Below are positions 1 through 10,009 of a stretch of 38,563 nucleotides of DNA, piece after piece. Below the pieces are notes generated by a model. It searched no databases. It worked only from the letters and a program-made list of their open reading frames with translations, and was not told the DNA's origin. The position numbers and the translations under genes were made by a program. Location of the stretch: the NCBI GenBank assembly GCA_002081555.1, contig KV921087.1, positions 1,105 through 39,667 of the forward strand. The letters run 5' to 3'. This stretch comes from Protostelium mycophagum (lineage: Eukaryota > Evosea > Variosea > Protosteliida > Protosteliaceae). Position 1 is the first letter of the stretch. Each line of letters opens with the position of its first letter.

Positions 1-277
1 TCTGCACAGCTGTCAGAATGTCCAATTTTGATGGCACCCCAATGTGCTGCACATTATAGACTATCTTGGCAAAAGCTTTGGTGTCATCTGTTCTGAATTT
101 TTTTATGACAGCAAAGAGATGTTGAAGCTGTGTGTCATTAGTGTTGAGATCTTGTGTCATGTCATGTGTTTTTACCTTTTTGTTTTCTCTGATTGTGATA
201 TCCTTGGCCCTTCCTGCCATTTTAAGAATGTTCTTAAAACCCCATCTGTTAAGGATGTGCACTCTTATGTAGCTCAT
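1..277 (-). CDS. Partial hypothetical protein running off the window edge
   Basis: An open minus-strand frame starts with ATG at 275-277 and stays open to base 1, about 92 codons, with a stop codon close upstream of the ATG. The product is lysine-rich and polar (includes RAKDITIRENKKVKTH) with no domain I recognise. A second short open frame lies just upstream on the same strand (from about 353, beginning MLEDLTKSLTKTES) in a different phase, so the pair may be one frameshifted or spliced gene. The composition resembles the mobile-element flank at the other end of the window more than the housekeeping genes, so a transposon-derived ORF is possible. This is weak evidence for a real gene. Confidence 0.3.
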   Translation of the reverse strand, partial: MSYIRVHILNRWGFKNILKMAGRAKDITIRENKKVKTHDMTQDLNTNDTQLQHLFAVIKKFRTDDTKAFAKIVYNVQHIGVPSKLDILTAVQ

Positions 278-705
278 TTTGTCTTATTTTTATTTCTGTT
301 GAGGTGAGGGATTCCGTTTTTGTCAAGGATTTTGTGAGGTCTTCTAGCATGATTTGGATCTGTCAGCTATAGAGAAGGCTGCAATGTAGGATCTTATTGC
401 AATGTCCAAATACACCAAGGAACACGCCTTGGCAATCATCAACAACCAGTTGGTTGATCCCTCTACTTACACAACCTGGCAGTTCGACCTTTTTTGAGCA
501 GTCATGATTCGGGGGTGGGGTCCAACATGAGTTGGTAATACCGGTGGGTGTGAAGTAAGGACTGAGTCTGAACCAGTGGGGACGTCTTGTCTCAACCATC
601 CACCGATCCTGTTGTTCTCGCGTGGCTGTTCGGTGTTGGGGCCGCGAAAAAAAAACGTTGGTTGCTATAGAGGCTGTACCAGACCGAAACTCGTCTCGTT
701 GTAAT
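278..705. other. Spacer with no supported gene
   Basis: No gene is supported between the edge ORF and the xylulokinase. A 117-codon minus-strand frame covers 363-716 but has no recognisable domain and overlaps the probable 5' end of the xylulokinase gene, so I do not call it. The segment should contain the xylulokinase promoter, but no core element is evident. Confidence 0.4.
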
Positions 706-3700
706 ATGGGAGGCAAAATTACTCCCGCGCTTGCAACTTTTCAAATTCAGGTATGGAGGCACATGATGACTTTCACCGCGCTTACCTTCGAGGATGTTCA
801 AAATCTGGCCTCACCAGTAAATTCCACCTTGAGAGGTCGCCATTTGTGGCTCATAGTGGAGATAGAAGATTACACCATTTTGACCTACACGAGCTCACCG
901 AATGGGCGGAGGGTACGACGGTCACCTTTGAGTCAATGGATGACAGAGATGGTCCATTTCTTTTGAGAGGTGCTGACGGAAATGCATTATCAGTGACTTC
1001 CCCTACACGTCTGTTCTTACGTGCCTTCGACATCTTATTACAGAGGTTAAAAGAGAAAAACTTTCCGTTTGAGAGGGTCGCTGCCATTTCAGGTACAGCG
1101 GGCTTGTCCAAAATAAACATGATTTTCATTGATTGATTCGACAAAGGTTCTGGACAACAACATGGAAGGTAAAAAAGAACGGCACCCTCATTTTTTCTTC
1201 CTCTGATCAGATCAGTGTATACTGGGCTAAAGGTGCCGAATCTCACCTGGCCTCTTTAGATCCAGAAGAAGATCTGTACTCACAGAGTAAGGACTGGTTT
1301 TCCATTCCCCAATCACCCATTTGGATGGACTCCAGCACACATGCACAATGTGTCCAGTTAGAGGGGCTTATCGGAGCACAAGAACTTGCCAAGTTGACAG
1401 GTGAGGAGACGCTTTTTAATGCTCATTTTTCAGTGAATTGACACTTGAATTGGCTTTGCCACCAGCATGTAATTGTGTCGTCATACCTTGTTAAATCATC
1501 TGAGACATTAATCATCCTCTGGGATGTGATTCCTTTGATCTTGCACTTCTTGAGTTGAGTTGCCAGATGACTTCTAAAAATAGAAAGGTAGTGTCGCCTA
1601 TGAGAGGTTCACTGTCCACCAAATACGTAAACTGGCGGACAAGCAACCCCAGGTGAATTTCCCCGAAATTTCCGATCGATCTACAACGAATAACGTGTAC
1701 AGGCGATGAAGGAAACGGTCGAAATTTCGCTGATCTCTTCCTTCCTTGCCTCGGTTTTGGCGGGACATTTCGTCCCAATTGATTGGGCTGATGGCAGCGG
1801 GATGAACATGATGTCTCTATTGGAAAAAAGATGGGATCCAAAAATAGCACAGTGGGCATCTGCCAGCCTCGGTGAAGGTTCGTTGTAGATTATAATTTCT
1901 GGAGATGATACGTTCAATAACAAAATTTCATAGTGAAAAAAATGTTTTCATAAATACATCTACACCGTTGTAGATCGTCCGAATAATTTTATTTATTTTT
2001 CAGGATTTATTGAGAAGAGATTGAAACAGCCCGTCGCCGCTCACGAAAAAGTCGGAAATATTTCTGAATACTTTGTGAAGAGGTAAGCCACTTGCGTCAC
2101 GGTAGTTGCGGCGTTAACACGTCACGAGTGCCAATCTGACATTTCAGGTATAACTTCTCACCGGAATGTGACGTCATCAATTTTTCCGGAGATAATCCGT
2201 GCTCTTTGGCTGGTGTCGGCCTCAGCCTTCCCGAAGGAGAGGTGCGTGATTTTATTCTTGCGTTGTAGATCGACATGATTCTAAATATAGGCGCGGAGCA
2301 GCGGTAGAACCGCAGATTTTGAAAGTTTTGGCGGGAAATGTTTTGAAGACTAAGTGGTCCAAAGGTTGCAGTCAGTTTGGGCACGAGTGATACCGTTTTT
2401 GGACCACTTCTTCACCCTCACCCATCCGAAGAGGGTCACGTTTTCGTCTCTCCCATAGATCCCGACGGTAATTCAAATTTTGAATATGTCATTTCCCGCC
2501 AAAATTCTGAAAATGATAGGGTACATGGCTATGCTCTGTTACAAGAACGGGTCACTCACACGTCAATCCATCAGGTGAAGTTTCCATGAAATCTCCGGTT
2601 ACCATCGCAGCTCGCGGTTCAAAAGTTTGGTCATGGTGCTATTTATAGCTCCTGGCTACAAATAAAATGAATTTATTTTATTTTTTGATTGAAATTAACA
2701 GAGACGAGTACGCCAACGCAAGCTGGGAGCAATTCGACGATACTTTGAGCAATACACCCGTGGGAAACAACGGACAGATAGGGTTTTACTTCAAAGAAGC
2801 CGAAATCACCCCCCGGTATGACGACGTCATCACCACAGAAATTTGACCTTTTGAGACGCATTGCGTAGTGTGATATTTTTTGAAGAAAATTCGTGCTACC
2901 GAAATTCAATTTCTAAATGATTTTCAAGTTTTTTTGCCGTGGAGCTAAAAAAATTAAAAAATAAAAAATGAACAAAATAATAAAAAAATTGATCTTTCCC
3001 ACAAATAAAAGATATATTGCATCTGCTGCCAAAATTTTTTTCACTAAATAAAAATTCAAAAAAAATTAATTTTGAAGAAATTTGCAGGTCTCGCCCTGGC
3101 TTTCACAGATTCGACGCACAAGGCAACCCAGTCGAAGAATTCCAAAATCCCCGTAATTCATTCACATCTACAACGAGTCCATCACATTCTGACTGTTGTA
3201 GAGGACAACGTCCGTGCTGTTGTAGAGGGACAATTTCTCTCCTTTTGGAACCATTGCGAGAAGATTGGTCTCACTAGAATAAAACAGATCTTAGTGACAG
3301 GCGGCGCTTCCAGGAACAAGAAAATTCTTAGAATTTTAGCGGATGTTTTCGGGGCTGATGTACTCACTTCCTCCCTGGGCCCTAACGGCGCTTGCTTAGG
3401 CGCTGCTTACCGTGCAGTGCACGGTTACAGGTGATTGATATTTTGGCGGGAATCTTTTTGAAGTTTGAAGATGCCATAAGGCGGGAAAATTCATCCCCTT
3501 CAATGAGGTGATGGCAGAACTTGTACATTCCAGGAACACTATTAAACCAGATCTGGAATCTCACAAGGTACGAAATATTTGATTTTTGTCGAATATTACT
3601 GCATTCCTCAAGTTTGCTGTAACAGACACGTTAATTACCCAGAATCTTAACGTGATCTGACCAGATTCCATATCTTCAGTGCAAAAGTGTTTCTTTTGCT

Positions 3701-3824
3701 TGTGAATTGCCCAGTTCTTGACCTTTGCAAACTAAACCCAAAACTCCCCTGACTGGTGCAGGTCTATCAGAACATGTTGTCTCACTACGCGGCTTTAGAG
3801 GAGCAAGTCAAGTTCAGGGGATGA
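706..3824 (+). CDS. XYLB: Xylulokinase (FGGY carbohydrate kinase family), multi-exon
   Basis: Phosphorylates D-xylulose to xylulose-5-phosphate with ATP, feeding the pentose phosphate pathway; cytosolic. Exons from about 890 onward follow animal XYLB closely. Landmarks in order: GNALSVTSPTRLFLRAFDIL (~980-1040), SGQQHGSVYWAKGA after splicing (~1148-1240), PIWMDSSTHAQC (~1316-1350), VAYERFTVHQIRKLADKQPQ (~1590-1653), FVPIDWADGSGMN (~1768-1810), SGDNPCSLAG (~2190-2225), SLGTSDTVFGPLLHPHPSEE (~2370-2430), GNNGQIGFYFKEAEITPR, VEGQFLSFW, VTGGASRNKKIL (~3295-3330), ACLGAAYRAVHGY (~3390-3430) and the C-terminal ALEEQVKFRG before TGA at 3822-3824. At least ten introns, several 40-60 nt, are needed to keep frame. 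The first ATG of a plausible exon 1 is 706, but I could not find the usual N-terminal D-x-STQ phosphate-binding motif, so the 5' exon structure is unresolved; it may be diverged or lie in an exon I missed. Confidence 0.9.
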
Positions 3825-4143
3825 ATGAAATAAAGTCGGTTTGTGAATTGTATCTTACCGCCGGGAGATACTTTGTGGGATGATTCAAACTGTTCAGTTG
3901 TCGTACTCATTCTGCGTGGACAACACCGCCGATGAAAAGTACTCCGATGTTTGAGAGACGAGGCGTCAACTAGGGCGCAATTAATTGAATATACCAGCGA
4001 ATGCACCCCCGCACGCGACATGAGCCGTGCAAGTCATAAACACCCGACTTCATTTCGAAGAATGCACTCCCTTGACATGTCCGGTGGGTCTATCTGCCGG
4101 TCTGCTTCTGAACAGTTGTCGCACCACAAAACAAAGACAAACA

Positions 4144-4960
4144 ATGAAGCACGAACCGTGGGGGGTATATGACGGCCCTTGGATATATACTTCTGTATCA
4201 CAATTACCCTCTTCTGAGGTGCTCTCTCGTTTGAGGGAGTACGTGGAGCTGAGCAAGAGAAGTGCATACTTTCAGAAGCCAGTGAAGGAACTCGCTGCGC
4301 ATGAGATCGTGAGCACCATCATCGACTACATCGAACTCATTTTTGCAGCTGTGTATAATTGCCTCTATCCGCTCTTGTGCCTCCTCCATATTTTATCAGG
4401 TGACATAAGACATTGAAGAATCGAAATTTATACCTTGGTAGAGCACCACCATTGGCACGAATCAGTGGTGTTATCACCCAAATGTAGACAGTCAGACGAA
4501 CAAAAAGAAGGTCGAAAGGTTTAGACACATGTGCCAGGAAAGTGCTCATCATGATGAAGTTTTGATTCTGTTCAGAATCTTCCAAACTTGGGCTTACTGG
4601 AACTGCTGGAGTCTCTTGTAGATAAGGACAAAGCTGAATCTGCTTATGAGGTATCATCGTGAACCATGCATGGTGTTGAGAGCTGACAGCCAGCAGATCT
4701 TGCATCAACTCAGGCGGATGGCGCATGTGACGCTGAAAGAAAAGGAAGGAGGGAGATTGAAACATTGTGAACCGCCAAAGCAGCCTTTATTGCCCTCTAT
4801 ACAGACCTTCCTGAACCCGTTGGGTGACCCGCACAGCAATGATGAGAAGGCGATTGAAGAGATCAAGCAGTTGCGGATGGAGCGCTCTCTAATCATGACG
4901 AAACTGCAGTGGTATGAGGGTTGTTGGGAGCCATCTTCTGGCTTAAATAAAATAAATTAA
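4144..4960 (+). CDS. Unidentified protein, tandem copy 1
   Basis: Four-exon gene. The ATG at 4144 opens exon 1, containing WGVYDGPWIYTSVSQLPSS and LREYVELSKRSAYFQKP. A 38-nt intron follows at about 4309, then an exon reading ILCIIASIRSCASSIFYQ, a longer intron (~4400-4577), NLPNLGLLELLESLVDKD, another intron, and a last exon from about 4695 beginning QILHQLRRMAHVTLKEKE and ending at TAA 4958-4960. Exon structure and sequence are matched by the copy at 5279-6133, and that conservation supports both models. I do not recognise the family. The last exon carries an acidic/basic stretch (EEIKQLRMERSLIMTKLQ) that could form a coiled coil. No signal peptide or membrane segment is evident. The function is unknown. 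Confidence 0.75.
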
Positions 4961-5278
4961 TGTACATCGCAGTTGATACTGTAGCTTTTGGTCACATTTC
5001 TCAAGCGTATATTAATGCGGATAATTCTAACTTGCGTGAGGAAACTGAACTCTGCAATATTGAAAACAACCATTGCGGCACAGAGTAGATCCTGTCGGAT
5101 AAAACATTTCATTTCTGTGATACCACAAATTCCACCCAAATTGCCGGACATTATTTTAACCGGAAAATTGCAAACGTCCGTTCACAACACCGAAAAGAAC
5201 AGGTAATAGCCGACTCCCGTATGGAAAGTTTCATTGCAAGCTTTTTGAACAGCAATCATAGAGAAAGACAAAGCCAAG

Positions 5279-6133
5279 ATGAAGAATCAGACAAAGAAGT
5301 GGGGAGTATACGATGGCCCTTGGCCATATACTTCTGTATCACAACTACCCTCTTCAGAGGTTTTACCTCGTTTGAGAGAATATGTTGAGTTGAGCCAGAG
5401 AAGTGCATACTTTCAGAAGCCACTGAAAGAACTTGCACCACACGAGATTGTAAGTCTTCATCATCATCATCCTCGACACCACTCACTTCTTTAGCTCTGC
5501 GTGATTGTCTCCGTCAGCTCTTGTGCCTCCGCCATCTTCTACCAGGTAGGACGTAACAGATCATTCGCAGCAGATTCTCATTGTCGTTTTAGAGCCAAAT
5601 AAGTCAGCGCTGCTACAAACCAGACTTGAGTCGCGAGACGAACAAAAGGAAGCTCGACAGATTTAGACGTTTGTGTGAGGTGGTGTATATAGGCTATCCC
5701 AAGTTATTAATTTGTACAGAACCTCCCAAACGTGGGTTTACTGGAGTTGTTGGAGTCTTTTGTACAAAAGGGTGAAGAAAAGTCTGCGTATGAGGTATCT
5801 TTGGTTGCATGATGTTTAGATTCTGAAGAAAAGCAGATCTTGCATCAGATCAGGAGGATGGCGCATGTGACACTCAAAGAAAGAGTAAAACCGAAGTATT
5901 CTTCTGAGCCGCCAAAGCCTTTACTACCCTCTATAAAGACCCTTTTTCATTCCCAAGACATTGACTTCAACAGTGGCAAGATGATCCAAGAGACAAACAT
6001 GGATCGATCAATAGACAGCCAGAATGATCTGATGCGAGAAGAGATCAACGGGTTAAGAAACGAACATTCTGAGATGATGTCAAAGCTGGCATGGTGCGAG
6101 TATTGGTGGTTACAATCTCTCAGCTACAGATAA
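5279..6133 (+). CDS. Unidentified protein, tandem copy 2
   Basis: Paralogue of the gene at 4144-4960 with the same exon order. Exon 1 starts at ATG 5279 (WGVYDGPWPYTSVSQLPSS, LREYVELSQRSAYFQKP). An intron carrying a run of CAT repeats follows, then LCVIVSVSSCASAIFYQ, NLPNVGLLELLESFVQKG and QILHQIRRMAHVTLKERV, ending at 6133. The two copies agree in exons 1-3 and the start of exon 4; after the shared PLLPSI motif they diverge sharply. Copy 2 is longer there and rich in charged residues (DLMREEINGLRNEHSEMMSK, likely coiled coil). Both keep intact frames and splice sites, so both look functional. Family and function are not recognised. Confidence 0.75.
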
Positions 6134-6190
6134 AGACGATCATCTTCGAATACATTGCAAAATGAGAAGACGATACACATTTGTTTATAA

Positions 6191-9100
6191 TCATTCATCC
6201 AAAGTTGCAATGGTGCTGACAAAATTGATTTTGGCAGCATAGTTCGGGTCGAGGTTCTTTATCCTGAATTCTTCCGTGTCTTGTGGTACCCAGAAGGTGT
6301 CCCCCGGCCCGACGCACTGTCGACGACCCCCGATGACCACCATCACCACGCCGATGATCACGTAGCAGATCTGAAAGTGTCAAATTACATCGAAGATGAA
6401 ACGTTACCAGAGCGGAGTCGGCGTCTTTCTGGGTGTGTGTCATTCCGCCGGGAATGTACAGTTGCCCCGCAATAACAGCCGGTAAACTGCTCACGTCAGG
6501 CGTCAATCCTATTTTTAGACGCTTTGAGACTTGTCCGTCTCTCCTAACAAAAGAACTTCTCACTTGATTGTTTCGACGCTTATGACTTTGGGAGATGAAA
6601 AGTCTCTTTTGCGTGTTACGATGGGTACAACCTCTTCATTGACAGTCGTCTGTGCACTTTAGATATGTTTACCATGAATGTGTGAATCCTGATCGCGAGG
6701 GTGGATTTTCCGGTGGCTTTTGTGTCGTGATATCTGCGGCAAAGCCGCGTTATGACGGTTTTGTTGTCCAAGAATATCAAAAGAATCTTTCTTGTGATTT
6801 CAATGCGGGGAAAACCCCGTCTACAACGGAAGCAAAGGTTCAACTATTGACATCAAATATTACCGTCATCATGTCCTCTTTAATGTCAAAGTCAGACAAT
6901 TTCACACGCGCCACTCTCCTCTTCCCAGCTGGTGTTTCTGGCTGTACAAAAACTCCGGTAGCCGTGGCTGTATTTCCATCAGAAATCTCTGTGAAATTCC
7001 ACAGAAAACTCGTGTAGAACTCACGTGCTTTTACGGGTTCGCCCCTGACGCCTCTGATGACTTCTGGCTTGTAATCAACATGGTCACGCCTCCAAAAATC
7101 TACGGGCTGTGACCGAACCCTCGATGTACGTCTTGGCCCTTTTGATGGTTCTGCTTTCATCAATTTCGATGAAATTTGAGTGAATTTTCGATGAAATTTC
7201 ACCTTCTACATCGCTGTCACCAGAGTCCTCTCTGTCGTCTCTTATCGTACGGTCTAGCGAGAAGGTTTCGTCTTGAAAGCTGTCTTCGAATACTGATTCC
7301 TCCATCACGCTCTCCTGTACCATTCAGACACGGACACCACTTCGACGCTCACCTCCAGCTTCTTTTTTTTCGCGGGTTTGGATGTTTCGCTCGGCTTTTT
7401 TCTCTTGACAGGGGTGGGCGACCTCATGAAACTAAAAGTCACGTTCGCGGGAGGGGGGGAGGCGGGGGGTGTGTACGTCCCCTCCATTTCTGGAACCATC
7501 ACCTCTTCTTCCATCCTCTTGGTTTTTTTCGGTTTAGTGTCGAGCTCCTCGTCCTCCACACTAAGACGCTTTGTCCTCTTTGCGCTCTTCGCAGAGCTGG
7601 TCTCGCCGTGGTCCAGAGGTGATGTTGTTTCCGGTGTCTTGCGCACAGGCTCGCTAGACGCTTCTTTAGATTTGGATTTTGTTTCTTCCGGCGTCTTGTC
7701 TTTGGGTTTGTCGGCTTCCTTTGCTTTGACACTCTTTTTACTGGAAGGCACAACAGGTGTCTCCTCACTCTCCGGCTTTTTTGCACTCGTTTGTGCCTTG
7801 CTTGCCTTTGGCGTCTCTTCCTTTGAAATATTCGGCTCACGCACCTTCTCTTTGCGATTCTCTTCTGTTATAGATTTGCTCGCCTGCTTAGTATGCACAG
7901 ATGCTGGAATGTCCTCTCCCTTTCTCTTGCTGTTTTTCTGAACGGATTTGCTGCTTGTCTTTGGGACCTCCACCTCTTCTACATCTGGTTCGCTGTCCTT
8001 TGATTTGTTCTTTGAACTGTCTTTTTTGGATTTTGTAGAGGTGGTCTTCACCGGTGTTTCCTGAGGTTTCTCGTCGTCTTTTGCCTTGTTCTTTATGTTC
8101 TTCTGTGTGGACTTGCTTGTCTTTGGTGTTTCTACCTCTTCTACATCTGATTCGCTGTCCTTTGACTTGTTCTTTGGATCGTCTTTTTTGGATTTTGTAG
8201 AGGTGGTTTTTCTCGCCTTCACCGGTGATTCCTCAGACTCCTCGTCGCTTTCTGCCCTCTTTTTTATGTTCTTCTGTGTCTTCTGTGCGGACTTGCTTGT
8301 CTTTGGTGCTTCTACCTCTTCTACATCTGATTCGCTGTCACTGTCCTTCAACTTGTTCTTTGGATCGTCTTTTTTGGATTTTGCAGAGGTGGTTTTCTTC
8401 GCCTTCACCGGTGATTCCTCAGACTCCTCATCGCTTTCTGTCCTCTTCTTTATGTTCTTCTGTGTCTTCTGTGTGGACTTGCTACTCGTCTTTGGTGTCT
8501 CTTCATCTGATTCGGTCTCATCGTGCTTGTTTTTTGAGCTTGCCTCCTTTTTAGATTTTAAAGAGGTCTTTTTCGTCTTGACTGGTGTTGCCTCAGGTTC
8601 CTCATCACTGTCTACTACCCTCTTTGTGTTCTTCTGGGCAGCCTTGTTGATCGACTTTGGTTGTTCCTCTGCTGAATCACTGTCATCATCCTTTGACCGT
8701 TTCGATCCTTCATTCTTTGGTTTGGTGGAGGCACTCTTCGTGGTGGCCTTGACTGGGGTGTCATCTCTACTCTCGTCTACACTCTCATCTCTTGATTTCT
8801 TCTGATATGACTTCTTTGATCTCTTCGGCTCTTCCTCGTCATCATCGTCTTCTAAAGATTTTGTGATCTTAGAGGGCTTCTGTGTCTCTTTCGATTTGTG
8901 TGCTGGTTTCTTAAAAGCGGGTGTCATCTTTGACACATCCATTGATGAATCTTGGGAGTCTTCTGAAGGTTTTGCGGCCTTCTTTGTTGCTGGCGAAGAT
9001 GATTTTCTCTTCTGATCATCCATCGATGATTCCTCCACCCCGGACTCTTCACCATCTGATTCTTCCACAGATTTGATGTTCCTCTTTGATGATTTCTCCG

Positions 9101-9695
9101 GTGTTCGATCCTTTTTAATAATTGGGGTGACACCGATGGGAGTTTTAACTCTCTTGCCATTGACACGGATCTGTGAAACTGATATGTCTGGCGTGAAACC
9201 GAAAGAGTCCAGACCTGCAGAGATTAATCGTAGGATAAAGCGGATGAACACTCACCAAGAGAACCATGAGGAGTGCTTTGTTTTCGAGAGAAGAGCTTGG
9301 AAGCTGTCTGAAGACATTTAGATTATATGATTTTGTCACAATGTCACCTCTGGAACGAAATCCTCAATCGATTCCGCGGGAGACGGCATAGAGTTGGAGT
9401 AATCAACAGTCCTGCTGGTTGATGCATCATTGTTGATTGATGTGTCTTGAGATTGATCTTGAGAGGGGGTCTCAGCCTTTTTTTGACCAAAATTGACTGA
9501 TATTACATTAATCACATGAGATAAGAGAGTGTACTCACTTTCATTCAGATCGTAAATAGAATCTTCTGGATCTGCCAAAAATGCGCTGATATCCTCCAAA
9601 CCATCCTGATTTCTTGGAATGTTTTTCCCTATCTTCACATCTGCCTTCTTCCATTTCTCGATGGGAGTGTTGAATTTGTATTCACCAATCGGCAT
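6191..9695 (-). CDS. CENPC: Centromere protein C (CENP-C / Mif2) with C-terminal cupin domain
   Basis: Inner-kinetochore scaffold that binds CENP-A nucleosomes and bridges to the outer kinetochore. The ATG at 9693-9695 begins MPIGEYKFNTP; the first exon contains a Mif2_N-like stretch (VKIGKNIPRNQDGLEDISAF). After two introns comes a long K/S/T/E-rich linker (about 9180-7340) with tandem repeats. The diagnostic CENP-C motif reads GPRRTSRVRSQPVDFWRRDH followed by VDY (~7050-7135), matching the RRS.R....P..YW......Y pattern with F for Y. The C-terminus is a cupin: VIAGQLYIPGG, a 37-nt intron at about 6376-6412, then ICYVIIGVVMVVIGG, VGPGDTFWVPQDTEEFRIKN and a final LDE-TGA (6191-6193). Introns of 36-49 nt near 7302-7340, 7157-7205 and 6984-7020 restore the frame. 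The segment 6570-6850, between motif and cupin, is spliced in a way I could not settle. Length is roughly 850-900 residues, typical of the family. Confidence 0.9.
7950..8600 (-). repeat. Tandem repeats of about 54-60 codons in the CENP-C linker
   Basis: The linker contains at least three clear copies of a unit, with more degenerate ones to about 8800. Each unit has KTSKSxQKxxKxxKK, a DEESEESPVKAKK-type acidic/PVK core, SKKDDPKNKxKDS and a DVEEVE end. The two best copies are exactly 180 bp apart (same DNA word at 8131 and 8311 on the + strand). The unit is rich in K, S, T, D and E and should be intrinsically disordered. Confidence 0.85.
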
Positions 9696-10009
9696 CGTGG
9701 TGTTGATGGATTGATCGTCGCGGTTCGAATGGATATTTTCCCGCCAAAAACTGAATCTACAACGAGATAAGCCGTTATTTAAATTTCAATCCAGACAAAA
9801 TGTGGAACCGCTATACCAGCCACCTAGAAACCTCTTTTCAACAACCCCCACAACATAGGGACAAGAAACACCAAATCCTCCACAAACAAGATCCAACTCA
9901 GCAATTATCCAGGTTGCAGAAACCTACCTTACCACTCCTTCTGACACTGCAAAGATTTTAATCCACAAAAAAGATCGTCGATCCATTTGATTTATTACAT
10001 CTTTACACT
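9696..10009. other. Intergenic spacer with poly(A) signal and iterated word
   Basis: Separates the 5' end of CENP-C from the 3' end of the receptor gene; both genes are on the minus strand. It contains a minus-strand AATAAA (9990-9995 as TTTATT on +), about 15 nt past the receptor stop codon, suitable as its poly(A) signal. It also contains one copy of the word ATCTACAACG at 9755-9764, 60 bp upstream of the CENP-C ATG. No ORF or RNA gene is evident. Confidence 0.6.

Larger units (their letters stand above)
4144..6133 (+). repeat. Direct tandem gene duplication
   Basis: The gene starting at 4144 is repeated at 5279, an offset of 1135 bp, in the same orientation. Coding exons are clearly related at the DNA level (for example the stretch around GTATATGACGGCCCTTGG and its partner in copy 2), whereas introns and the spacer 4961-5278 are not obviously alignable by eye. 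The duplication is therefore not very recent. Confidence 0.8.

Noticed and set aside
4988-5206. 72-codon plus-strand ORF between the tandem genes
   Set aside because: It has no paralogue beside the other copy, no domain and no supporting signals.
7378-7941. 187-codon plus-strand ORF
   Set aside because: Antisense of the same CENP-C linker, with low-complexity composition.
8086-8805. 239-codon plus-strand ORF rich in Phe, Ser and Leu
   Set aside because: It is the antisense shadow of the CENP-C linker repeats; the minus strand reads through as a known protein.
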